A stretch of 64,000 nucleotides of DNA from Martinezella tropici. GTDB taxonomy: Bacteria > Pseudomonadota > Alphaproteobacteria > Rhizobiales > Rhizobiaceae. This document shows positions 8,840-16,932 of the stretch, piece after piece. The notes beneath the pieces are model-generated. The model saw nothing but the letters and a program-made list of their open reading frames with translations. It had not been told where the DNA came from and made no database searches. The position numbers were made by a program, and so were the translations under genes. The stretch is taken from NCBI GenBank assembly GCA_000799755.1, contig JUHI01000006.1:1-64000 (forward strand). Reading direction: 5' to 3'. The first letter of the stretch is position 1. Every line of letters begins with the position of its first letter.

Positions 8840-9483
8840 TGGACAAGCATGTTATCTGGGACTGGAACGGCACGCTTCTCGATGATTTTGCGATCACCGC
8901 GCGCATCACCATCGACGCGCTGGATGATCTCGGCTACCCCGACGTGACGGAAGACGATATCCGCGACCACTACCGACGACCGTTGTCCGGATATTTCAAC
9001 GCGCTCCTCGGGCGCACGGCCTTGTCGCACGAACTGGATCATCTCGGCGACAGCTATGCCACCCGCTATGCAGCGGCGATGCATGAGCTGCCGCTGGCGC
9101 CCGATGCTCTCCACGCGCTTCGGGCCATCGCCCCCTTCGCCACACAGTCGTTGCTCTCCATGGCGCCGCATCCGCAGATCGCGGCACTCATCGAACATCA
9201 TCGCCTTGGCGAGCACTTCAGCCTGATCCAGGGGTTTGCCGGTACTGGCCATCCTTCGAAGCGAGAAAGCCTCCTCACCCACTGCGAGACACTCGGCGTT
9301 GCCGCCGAGTGCTGCTGGATGATCGGCGATACAGTCGACGATTTTGATGCCGCAAGCCCGCTCGGTATCCGCACGGTTCTGGTAACCACGGGTATGCAGG
9401 CGCGCGCCGCACTCGCCGCGACCGGCGCTCCTGTCGTCGACAGCCTGGCCGATGCCTCCCGATTGATCCTCGAAACCAGATAG
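8839..9483 (+). CDS. HAD-superfamily hydrolase (phosphoglycolate-phosphatase-like)
   Basis: The protein is 214 residues from ATG 8839. Motif I is D8-W-N10-G-T, so the usual second Asp is Asn, a variant found in some HAD phosphatases. A Lys lies in HPSKRES, and the acidic motif MIGDTVDDFD is near residues 165-175. A helical cap follows motif I. It probably removes phosphate from a small molecule in the cytoplasm. Its place after an importer and a phosphodiesterase-fold enzyme suggests it acts on the released phosphomonoester. That substrate link is inference. Confidence 0.85.
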   Translation: MDKHVIWDWNGTLLDDFAITARITIDALDDLGYPDVTEDDIRDHYRRPLSGYFNALLGRTALSHELDHLGDSYATRYAAAMHELPLAPDALHALRAIAPFATQSLLSMAPHPQIAALIEHHRLGEHFSLIQGFAGTGHPSKRESLLTHCETLGVAAECCWMIGDTVDDFDAASPLGIRTVLVTTGMQARAALAATGAPVVDSLADASRLILETR

Positions 9484-9489
9484 AAGCAG

Positions 9490-10155
9490 ATGGAAATGCC
9501 GCATAAAGACCTGATCGACCGGCTCGAAGCCGAGTTCCTGGCCCATGACGACGGCGGCGACGCGAGCCATGATATCAACCATGCCCGGCGCGTCATGCGC
9601 GCAGCACTGCGGATCGCCGCTGCGGAAGGCGGCGGCGACGAGGGCGTCATCATCGCCGCCGCCTATCTGCACGACTGGGTGAACCTGCCAAAGAACGACC
9701 CGAACAGATCGCGGGCCTCAGCCCTTTCTGCCGATGCTGCAAGGCCGATCCTCGCCGCGCTCGGTTTCGCGCCGGACCGCGTCGAAGCTGCCTGTCACGC
9801 CATTCTCACGCACAGCTTCTCGGCCAATATTCCGCCGCGCACGCTGGAGGCGCGGGCGCTCCAGGATGCCGATCGCCTGGAGGCATTGGGCGCAATCGGT
9901 CTCGCCCGCGTCTTTGCGATCGCCGGGCAGCTCGGCTCCTCTCTGTTTGACGGCGACGATCCCTTTGCGGAAAATCGGCCTCTGGACGACCGCCGTTATG
10001 CGGTTGACCATTTTGAAGTGAAGCTCTTGCGGCTTCCCGATACCATGCAGACCAAGGCGGGCCATGCGATGGCCGAGGAGCGCGCCGAAGTCATGAGACG
10101 CTTCTTGCACAGCCTTGCCGAAGAGCTTGGACACACGATGCCCTGGCGCGCGTAA
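9490..10155 (+). CDS. HD-domain phosphohydrolase, last gene of the operon
   Basis: The product has 221 residues. The HD-domain metal ligands appear as H27 (SHDINH), H61-D62 (YLHDW) and D126 (LQDADRLEALG), the spacing of the YedJ-like HD hydrolases, which act on nucleotides or other phosphate esters. ATG 9490 lies six bases after the HAD stop; a second ATG at 9496 is possible. It ends the seven-gene set. With the HAD protein it makes two candidate phosphohydrolases behind one importer. Confidence 0.85.
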   Translation: MEMPHKDLIDRLEAEFLAHDDGGDASHDINHARRVMRAALRIAAAEGGGDEGVIIAAAYLHDWVNLPKNDPNRSRASALSADAARPILAALGFAPDRVEAACHAILTHSFSANIPPRTLEARALQDADRLEALGAIGLARVFAIAGQLGSSLFDGDDPFAENRPLDDRRYAVDHFEVKLLRLPDTMQTKAGHAMAEERAEVMRRFLHSLAEELGHTMPWRA

Positions 10156-10326
10156 TGAGCAGCACGGCTGACAGCGTCAGATCGATGAAGCCCAGGTTGG
10201 CACCGCCTCCCCGATTGGGGAATAGGATGTGCCGCTGGGTTTCCCATCTTCTAGAGCCGCGGAATGCGGATCACGGCTCCAGATGCGCCCGCGAGGGCCA
10301 GGTTCAGGGATGCGATAACCTTCCAA
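10156..10326. other. Convergent intergenic gap with weak stem-loops
   Basis: This gap separates the end of the HD gene from the end of the minus-strand liv-type operon. It holds GAGCCG/CGGCTC arms at 10254-10279 and a short TCCCC-GATT-GGGGA hairpin at about 10209-10222. Either could help end transcripts, but neither has a T-run. Confidence 0.3.
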
Positions 10327-11214
10327 TCAAAGCTTGATAATCGTCTTTCGAGCAAGCAGCCCCTGAGGAGCAAATAGCAGGACCGCGATGACGAGCAGGA
10401 TGGTGAAGGCGTCGCGGTAACTTAGCAGGCTATCCGGCAGATATGCCTGCAGGAAGACCTCGATGAAGCCAAGCAAGAAACCGCCTGCGACCGCCCCCGA
10501 AAGACTGCCGAGACCGCCGATGATGGCGGCAATGAAAGCCTTGAGCACGGGCAGGAAGCCCATCAGCGGATCGACGCTGCCGCGCTGTGCCACCCAGAGA
10601 ATGCCGGCAACGCCTGCCAGAAGGCCGGAGATTGCAAAGGCCGTGGCAACGACGGCATTGGCGCGAATGCCCATCAGGCGGACGATGGCAAAATCCTCGG
10701 AAGCCGCGCGCATGGCGCGACCAAGCACCGTGGTCCGCAGGAAGAGGTTCAGCCCCGCGAGCATGACGAAGGTCACCAGGATCGAGATTCCCTGGATGAT
10801 GCCGATATGCAGTCCGGCAATCTCGATCGTGCCGGAAAGGCTCATCGGCATCGGAACGGGCTTCGGACGAGCCGAAACGAAATTCTGGAAGAGCACGCGC
10901 AGGATGGCGCTGACGGCAAAGCTTGTCAGAAGCAGCGTTGTGCCGCTGGCGCCGCGAACCGGTCGGAAAGCCGTGCGCTCCATGAGGAGCACGAGCAGGA
11001 TTGCGACCGCCAACGCCACGACGATCGCCACGCCGAAAGGCAGACCGACGATCAGTGCGAAGCAGAGACCGTACCCGGCCGCCGTCATAAGCTCGCCATG
11101 GGCGAAATTGATCAGGCCCATGATCGAAAAGACGACCGCAAGACCAAGCGCCAGAAGCGCATATGTGCCGCCGAGGCTCAGCGCATTGACCAGCTGCTGC
11201 AGAAACATGTCCAT
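10327..11214 (-). CDS. livH: Branched-chain-amino-acid-type ABC permease (LivH-like)
   Basis: The 295-residue membrane protein begins with the LivH pattern LVNALSLGGTYALLALGLAVVFSIMGLINFAHGE and has about eight hydrophobic segments. It forms the inner-membrane channel together with the LivM part of the fused protein encoded at the head of this operon. It is the last gene of the operon, 21 bases after the LivF-like ATPase gene. LivH/M importers in rhizobia carry amino acids, amides, urea and other small nitrogen compounds. The substrate here is open. Confidence 0.9.
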   Translation of the reverse strand: MDMFLQQLVNALSLGGTYALLALGLAVVFSIMGLINFAHGELMTAAGYGLCFALIVGLPFGVAIVVALAVAILLVLLMERTAFRPVRGASGTTLLLTSFAVSAILRVLFQNFVSARPKPVPMPMSLSGTIEIAGLHIGIIQGISILVTFVMLAGLNLFLRTTVLGRAMRAASEDFAIVRLMGIRANAVVATAFAISGLLAGVAGILWVAQRGSVDPLMGFLPVLKAFIAAIIGGLGSLSGAVAGGFLLGFIEVFLQAYLPDSLLSYRDAFTILLVIAVLLFAPQGLLARKTIIKL

Positions 11215-11235
11215 GAGATGAAGTCCCTTTGCCGG

Positions 11236-11973
11236 TCAGGCCCCCAGATAGGCGCCCTGGATTTCGGTGGAATTGCGAAGATCGGCCGCAGAGCCCGACA
11301 GTACGATCCTGCCATTGGCCATCACGTAGCCGGCATCGGCGATTTCGAGCGAAAGAGAGACGTTCTGCTCCACGAGCAGGATCGTCAGCCCACGCTCGCG
11401 CAAACCCGAGATGAGTTCGAAGATCTGGTCGACGATCTGCGGCGCAAGGCCGAGCGATGGCTCGTCCAGCAACAGAAGATCAGGCGAGGACATCATCGAG
11501 CGGGCGATCGCCAACATCTGCTGCTCGCCACCGGACAGCGAACCCGCCTTTTGATGCAGACGCTCCTTCAGGATCGGGAAGCGCGACAGCATGTCTTCGC
11601 GCACCGCATCTATAGCCCCTCGCCGCTTGTGCATGGCCCCGCCGAGAAGAAGATGCTCGTCAACGCTGAGGCTTGGAAAGATGCGGCGGCCTTCCGGCGT
11701 CAGCGTCATGCCCATGCGCACGATCGTCTCAGGCGGAAGTGCGGAAATGTCCTTACCGCCGAACGTCACCCTGCCGGCCTTCTTCGCGGCAAGGCCGACG
11801 AGCGCGTTCAGCGTCGAACTCTTGCCGGCGCCGTTTGCGCCGAGCAGCGTCACGATCTGCCCTTTGCGGACCTGGAGATCGACGCTCTTCAGAGCCTCGA
11901 CCGGACCATAGGCGACCTTTAGCCCGCTAACATCAAGCAAGGGGTCCTGGTCGGGAATTCTACTCATCATCAT
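11236..11973 (-). CDS. livF: ABC ATPase, LivF-like
   Basis: I place the start at the first of three consecutive ATG codons (11973). AAGGA lies eight bases before it, giving 245 residues. Walker A is GANGAGKSS, the signature LSGGEQQM and Walker B LLLLDEPSLG, followed by LAPQIVDQIFE, all typical of LivF. It is the second ATPase of the importer, the other being the C-terminal half of the fused LivM-LivG protein. A stem-loop at 12030-12066 separates it from the binding-protein gene. Confidence 0.9.
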   Translation of the reverse strand: MMMSRIPDQDPLLDVSGLKVAYGPVEALKSVDLQVRKGQIVTLLGANGAGKSSTLNALVGLAAKKAGRVTFGGKDISALPPETIVRMGMTLTPEGRRIFPSLSVDEHLLLGGAMHKRRGAIDAVREDMLSRFPILKERLHQKAGSLSGGEQQMLAIARSMMSSPDLLLLDEPSLGLAPQIVDQIFELISGLRERGLTILLVEQNVSLSLEIADAGYVMANGRIVLSGSAADLRNSTEIQGAYLGA

Positions 11974-12029
11974 CGGGCAAATCCTTGCCGCAGCCTGTGC
12001 GCCTGAGCCATGGAACGAATGCATTTCGG

Positions 12030-12066
12030 CGACATGCTCCCCGACAAACCACCGGAGAGCATGTCG
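12030..12066 (-). terminator. Intercistronic stem-loop after the binding-protein gene
   Basis: Perfect 10-bp arms CGACATGCTC and GAGCATGTCG with a 17-base loop begin a few bases after the binding-protein stop (12073). No T-run follows, and the operon continues into the LivF-like gene. It more likely protects or trims the binding-protein message than stops transcription fully. Confidence 0.55.
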
Positions 12067-12072
12067 GTCAGA

Positions 12073-13227
12073 TCACGGAGCGGGAACGTCCGCGGCGTTC
12101 GGAACGCCCTGGCTGACCAGCGAGCGCTTGCCACCATCGATGCGGACCAGCGAGACGGAGCGCAACGGCATTCCCTTGGTGCCGGCATAGGTGATCGCGC
12201 CCGTCACACCCTGCACGCCTTGAAGAGAGGCGACTGCATCACGGATTGCCGTTGGTTCAACGCTGCCAGCCTTGGTGACCGCCGCCTCGATAACCTTGCC
12301 GAGATCATAGCCATTGGCGATGTAGACCGTATCCGGGTCCTGTCCGAACTTCGCCTTGTACTTCGCGTTGAAGCCTGCGAGCGGGCTGCCATCGACGGCA
12401 AAGCCGGCGGTGGTGAAGACGACGCCATCGACGAGCGCGCCAAGGCCGAATGTCGTGGGCGAGTCGATACCATCGCTGCCGAGGATCGGCGTCGTGACGC
12501 CTGCACCGCGCAGCTGGCGGATGAAAGCGGGGAAATCCGGCTCATAGGCAGCAGTCATGATGACGTCGGGTGCAGGGTTCAGGGCCTTGATCTTCGTCAC
12601 CTCGGCACTGAAGTCCTGCTGACCCATGCTGAAAGTGCCCTCGCCGACCAGTTCGCCACCCTTTGCCTTGAAGCTCGTGGCGAAGTATTCCGGTAGTTTC
12701 AGCGTGTAGGCGGTATCCGGAGACTTCAGGATATAGGCCTTCTTGAAGCCCTTGTCCTTGGCATAGGCTGCGAGGACCGCGGCCTGCACGTTGTCGGCGG
12801 GATAGTTTCCGAACATGTAGTCGCCGACCGCCAGCGGCATGGTTGGTGTCGTCGCGCAGAACGAGAAAGCCGGAATATGTGCCGCCTGCGTGATCTGGCC
12901 GGCGGCGATCGAGGGGTCAGCATCGCAGGGCGTGATCAGAATGCTGATGCCCTGATCGACAAGCTCCTGCGCAACGAGAGCGGTCTGTCCGGCATCGGAG
13001 CGAGTGTCCTTGGCGATGAGCTTGATCGGGAACTTTCCCGCAATGCCGCCGCCAGCATTGATCTCGTCGACCGCCATCTGCAGGCCCTTGAGCGACGGCT
13101 GGTCGTAAGGCGCAAGCGTGCCGGTCTGAGCAGTGGCCAAGCCAACGACGAGATCGTCTGCCAACGCCGGAAGAGCCATGGCGCCCAGCGCGCTTGACAG
13201 GAACAGAACCTTCAATGTCGATTTCAT
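12073..13227 (-). CDS. Periplasmic branched-chain-amino-acid-type binding protein
   Basis: The 384-residue protein has a signal peptide of about 23 residues (cleavage near ALA-DD) and a type I periplasmic binding fold of the LivJ kind, starting LVVGLATAQTGTLAPYDQPSLKG. The start is supported by GAGGGAG upstream. It delivers the ligand to the LivH/LivM channel. The nearby RpiR-led operon encodes amide- and glutamyl-handling enzymes, so a small nitrogen compound is a reasonable guess for the ligand. Confidence 0.9.
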   Translation of the reverse strand: MKSTLKVLFLSSALGAMALPALADDLVVGLATAQTGTLAPYDQPSLKGLQMAVDEINAGGGIAGKFPIKLIAKDTRSDAGQTALVAQELVDQGISILITPCDADPSIAAGQITQAAHIPAFSFCATTPTMPLAVGDYMFGNYPADNVQAAVLAAYAKDKGFKKAYILKSPDTAYTLKLPEYFATSFKAKGGELVGEGTFSMGQQDFSAEVTKIKALNPAPDVIMTAAYEPDFPAFIRQLRGAGVTTPILGSDGIDSPTTFGLGALVDGVVFTTAGFAVDGSPLAGFNAKYKAKFGQDPDTVYIANGYDLGKVIEAAVTKAGSVEPTAIRDAVASLQGVQGVTGAITYAGTKGMPLRSVSLVRIDGGKRSLVSQGVPNAADVPAP

Positions 13228-13248
13228 TATTATACTCCCTCTGGATGT

Positions 13249-15129
13249 TTATGCTGTCTTGCCGGATGCGTGCGGATCGAGATCGGGCAATGGCGCGTCG
13301 GCTTTGGATGGCTGATGGCTCACGACCGACCGGCGCCGGCCGATGTAAGCCTCGATCACGGCCGGATTCGACTGGATCTCAGCCGGCGTCCCGATCGCAA
13401 TCTGCTGGCCCTTGTTTAGGACCACGACGATGTCGCAAAGGCGCATGATCAGCTTGAGGTCGTGCTCGACCACCAGGAGGCCGAGGCGATACTTCGTTCG
13501 GATACGATCGAGCACGGCCATCAACTCCATCGTCTCGGCCGGATTCATGCCTGCCGCCGGCTCGTCGAGCAGCAGATAGCGGGGCTTCAGCGCCAGCGCG
13601 CGAGCGATTTCGAGACGGCGCTGCGCACCGTAGGAGAGCGTGCCGGCCAATTGGTCTGCGACATCGCCAAGGCCCACCTCCAGGAGCGCCTCGCGAGCAA
13701 GGTCGACGGGGTCGGCACCATCACGCGCTATCGCGCTCGCGGCGACCGTCACGTTTTCCAGCGCGGTCAGGTTCTTGAAGAGGCGGATGTTCTGGAAGGT
13801 GCGCGCAAGGCCGGCAATCGGCACGCGATGAACCGGTAGGGAAGCGACGTCCATTCCGCCGATGGTCACCCGTCCCGTCGAAGGCGGCACGACGCCCGAA
13901 ACGCTGTTGATCAAGGTCGACTTGCCGGCGCCGTTCGGGCCGATCAGTCCGGTGACGAGGCCTGGGCGGACTTCAAAATTCGCATCCTCGAGCGCGACGA
14001 GCCCGGAGAACTGTTTGCCGACATTTTCCACGCGCAGGACATCGTCTTCCACGCCGGATGTTTTCGCTCCGACCGGGCTGGTCGCGGGTCTAATCTTTCC
14101 TGCAGCCAGGCGCCTCAGGAACGGCAGCTGCTCGTCGATTTCGCGCACCCCAAGAAGGCCGTCCTGCAGACGATACATCACAAGCAGGATCGCCAATCCG
14201 ATGCCGATGTCGGTGAGGCCGAAGACGGTCGGCAGGGAAAAGAAGCCGAGATCGACGCCACCTTCGAGCTTCCTGAGCAATTCGACGATCACCATGATGA
14301 CAGCAGTGCCGATGACGGCGCCGGAAACGGTGGTGATGCCGCCGAGGATCAGCATTGCAAGCAGCAGGAAGCTCAGGTTGAAATAAAAATCCTTCGGCGA
14401 GAAGGCACCGATGAAGTGACCGAGCAGAACTCCGGCCGCACCGGACAGGACAGCCCCGAGTACCCAGGCAAGGAAACGATGCAGCCGCACATTCACGCCG
14501 ACGGCGGTCGAGGCGATCTCATCCTCGCGCGAGGCGCGAAGCTTCATGCCAGCGCTTGAATCCCGATAGATGCGGGCTATGGCGACGGCAAGGATCGCAA
14601 ACGGCAAGGCGACCCAGATGTTCACCGCACGCGGTATTCCGAAGAAGGTCTGGCTGCCGCGGGTGAAGTCGCTCGATGCCACAAGCACGACATGGACGAT
14701 CACCAGAAAGCCGAGCGTGCAGATCGAAGCCGAGGATCCGGCAAGCCGCGCGACCGGAATACCAATGGCGACGGCCACCAGCGCAACAACGACAAGGGCG
14801 ACCAGAAGCGCCGGAATGAAGGGCATGCCCCATCCCGCCAGCCATGCCGGCAGATGCGGCAGGGCCGTCTTTTGTATGATCGGGCTGATGGTCAAGAGCC
14901 CCGCGGCGTAGGCGCCGATCGCCATGAAGCCGGTATTGCCGAACGAGATGATGCCGGAATTGCCGCTGTAGACGGAGGTCCCGATGACGGCGACGACGTA
15001 AATGAGGAACAGCGTCACCAGCCGTTCGCCGCTCCCTGGAAAGAGCGCTGCCGCCACGAGGGTCGCAATGACCATGGGGAGTACCGTCGCAACGATCCCG
15101 ACGACGGTCCCGCGCCTTATGCGCACCAT
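13249..15129 (-). CDS. Fused ABC permease-ATPase (LivM-LivG)
   Basis: At 626 residues this is about the sum of LivM and LivG. Residues 1-340 are membrane-spanning and LivM-like (NTGFMAIGAYAAG near the start). From about 365 there is a complete ATPase with Walker A GPNGAGKST, signature LSYGAQRRLEIARAL and Walker B YLLLDEPAAGMNP, ending in the LivG-type VVEHDLKLIM region. No stop or frameshift separates the halves, so it is a true fusion. It is first in its operon and divergent from the RpiR gene. Confidence 0.92.
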   Translation of the reverse strand: MVRIRRGTVVGIVATVLPMVIATLVAAALFPGSGERLVTLFLIYVVAVIGTSVYSGNSGIISFGNTGFMAIGAYAAGLLTISPIIQKTALPHLPAWLAGWGMPFIPALLVALVVVALVAVAIGIPVARLAGSSASICTLGFLVIVHVVLVASSDFTRGSQTFFGIPRAVNIWVALPFAILAVAIARIYRDSSAGMKLRASREDEIASTAVGVNVRLHRFLAWVLGAVLSGAAGVLLGHFIGAFSPKDFYFNLSFLLLAMLILGGITTVSGAVIGTAVIMVIVELLRKLEGGVDLGFFSLPTVFGLTDIGIGLAILLVMYRLQDGLLGVREIDEQLPFLRRLAAGKIRPATSPVGAKTSGVEDDVLRVENVGKQFSGLVALEDANFEVRPGLVTGLIGPNGAGKSTLINSVSGVVPPSTGRVTIGGMDVASLPVHRVPIAGLARTFQNIRLFKNLTALENVTVAASAIARDGADPVDLAREALLEVGLGDVADQLAGTLSYGAQRRLEIARALALKPRYLLLDEPAAGMNPAETMELMAVLDRIRTKYRLGLLVVEHDLKLIMRLCDIVVVLNKGQQIAIGTPAEIQSNPAVIEAYIGRRRSVVSHQPSKADAPLPDLDPHASGKTA

Positions 15130-15212
15130 CAGAATTCTCCCGATTTTTTAAGCCCAGGTTTGTTGGGCCGTTCCCGCAACAAACGTTAATCGAGAAAATC
15201 AATATGTCAATC

Positions 15213-15252
15213 TTGTTTCAATTTCTGTTGACTGATAGCAAGAATGTAACAA
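15213..15252. promoter_or_regulatory. Candidate RpiR-type operator in the divergent gap
   Basis: TTGTTTCA (15213-15220) and TGTAACAA (15245-15252) form an inverted repeat with one mismatch. The half-sites are about three helical turns apart, in an AT-rich gap between the liv-type and RpiR operons. A TTGACT hexamer at 15228-15233 could be a -35 element. The link to RpiR is inference from position. Confidence 0.35.
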
Positions 15253-15297
15253 AATGAAGATCAGTGGACCAACGCCGATCGCAGGGGGAGATGGGAA

Positions 15298-16179
15298 GTG
15301 ACCATTCGAGATCGCCTCACCGAAGGGGGCATCGATTTTACCCGAGCCGAACTCAAGATCGTCAGGCAGCTGCTGTCGAACTATCCGGCAGCGGCCCTCA
15401 ACACGGTCGCCAATCTTGCTTCGGCTGCTGGCGTCAGCAATCCGACGGTGGTCCGCTTCGCAAACAAGCTCGGTTACGAGGGGTATGCGGAGCTGCAGTC
15501 CGCATTGCTCGACGAAGTGCAGGAGCGAATGAGTTCGCCGCTGTCGATGCTCGACACCCGCAAGCCGTCGCTCGAGCAGGAGAATTTCTATCAGTATTTC
15601 ATGCGGGCAAGCATTCATGCCCTGGAATCGTCGATGCACATGCTGCCACCCGACGATTTCGAGGCGGCAATCGATGCCGCAGCCGATCTGAACCTCAGGG
15701 TGCATTGTCTGGGCGGGCGCTTCAGCGGTTTCATGGCCGGGCTCCTCTGGGCTCATATGAAACAGCTGCGCGGCGACACGCGCTGGATCAATGGCTCGCA
15801 TGCCGATCAGGTCGACCATCTGGTCGACTTCGGCAAGCGCGACGTCCTGTTCGTCTACGACTATCGCCGCTATCAGAACGATACGATCCGCTTTGCCCGC
15901 CAGGCAGCAAAGCAAGGTGCGAAGATCGTGCTCTTTACCGATCGATGGCTTTCGCCCATTGCGCAGTTTGCCTCCGTCACCTTGACGGCAACCGTCGATA
16001 CCGTCTCGCCTTACGACACGATGGTCCCGGCCATCGCACAGACCGAAGCCCTGATCGCCGGCCTCACCGCCAGGCTTGCGACGCAATCGCGCCAGCGCAT
16101 CGAGCGTATGGAAGAGCTGCGCCGAAGCTACGCCATTACCGAAGACGCCTTCACGGCGAAAGCCGGCAGCGGGACCTGA
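15298..16179 (+). CDS. RpiR/MurR-family transcriptional regulator
   Basis: The protein has 293 residues from GTG 15298, with GGGGGAG eight bases upstream. It has an RpiR-type N-terminal helix-turn-helix (about 1-78, with VANLASAAGVSNPTVVRFANKLG) and a SIS domain (about 115-255) that would bind the effector. SIS domains usually bind phosphosugars, but RpiR proteins near amino-acid and amide genes are also known. The gene heads the plus-strand catabolic operon and diverges from the liv-type importer, so it probably controls both. Confidence 0.9.
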   Translation: MTIRDRLTEGGIDFTRAELKIVRQLLSNYPAAALNTVANLASAAGVSNPTVVRFANKLGYEGYAELQSALLDEVQERMSSPLSMLDTRKPSLEQENFYQYFMRASIHALESSMHMLPPDDFEAAIDAAADLNLRVHCLGGRFSGFMAGLLWAHMKQLRGDTRWINGSHADQVDHLVDFGKRDVLFVYDYRRYQNDTIRFARQAAKQGAKIVLFTDRWLSPIAQFASVTLTATVDTVSPYDTMVPAIAQTEALIAGLTARLATQSRQRIERMEELRRSYAITEDAFTAKAGSGT

Positions 16180-16224
16180 GATTCCGCGATAACGACGAAC
16201 CGAAATTTCCTTTGGAGGACAGAC

Positions 16225-16887
16225 ATGGCCATGATTGAAGTACAATACGGCAAGGATTTGCTGCGGCGCGACAGCGCCTACGAACCCGGCATGACCAGCG
16301 TGCTTTTTGTCGACATGCAGCGCATCTGGTGCGAGCCGAACCTCGACCCGACCCACCCGCAGGATGCCAACAGCTACTATCACCGCCGCCTGCGCGACAC
16401 GGTGATCCCGAACCAGGTTCGCATCCTGAATGCTGCCCGTGCTGCCGGCTGCAACGTGCTGCACACGATCATCGAGAGCCTGACGCTCGACGGCCGCGAC
16501 CGCTCGCTCGACCACAAGCTTTCCGACATGCATGTACCGAAGGGGTCGCCGGAAGGACAGGTGATCGACGCGCTGAAGCCGATCGACAACGAGATCATCT
16601 TGCCGAAGACATCCTCCGGCGTCTTCAATTCGACCAACATCGATTACGTACTGCGCAATCTCAATACGCGTTATCTCATCATTGCCGGCGTCGTGACGGA
16701 TCAGTGCGTCGACATGGCCGTACGCGATGCCGCCGACCGCGGATATCTCGTCACGGTCGTCGAGGATGCCTGCGCTACCTATAGCCAAGAGCGCCACGCG
16801 GCGGCTCTTCGCGCCTATTCCGGCTACTGCTGGACCACAAGCACCGAAACTATTGTCGATCGCCTGAAGGGCCTCGCTGCGGCGTGA
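16225..16887 (+). CDS. Isochorismatase-fold amidohydrolase
   Basis: This 220-residue cysteine hydrolase shows the family triad D30 (LFVDMQ), K128 (ILPKTSS) and C161 (VVTDQCVDMAVRD). The cis-peptide region GVVTD precedes the Cys. Relatives include N-carbamoylsarcosine amidase, biuret and ureidoacrylate hydrolases and nicotinamidase, all cutting C-N bonds of small amides. A true isochorismatase role is unlikely because the Cys is present. GGAGG precedes ATG 16225. Its place before a glutamine-synthetase-like ligase suggests catabolism of a nitrogen compound. Confidence 0.88.
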   Translation: MAMIEVQYGKDLLRRDSAYEPGMTSVLFVDMQRIWCEPNLDPTHPQDANSYYHRRLRDTVIPNQVRILNAARAAGCNVLHTIIESLTLDGRDRSLDHKLSDMHVPKGSPEGQVIDALKPIDNEIILPKTSSGVFNSTNIDYVLRNLNTRYLIIAGVVTDQCVDMAVRDAADRGYLVTVVEDACATYSQERHAAALRAYSGYCWTTSTETIVDRLKGLAAA

Positions 16888-16932
16888 TCTCCGCCGGCGG
16901 CTTCTTTCGCAGACATTAAACAAGGGGAACTC

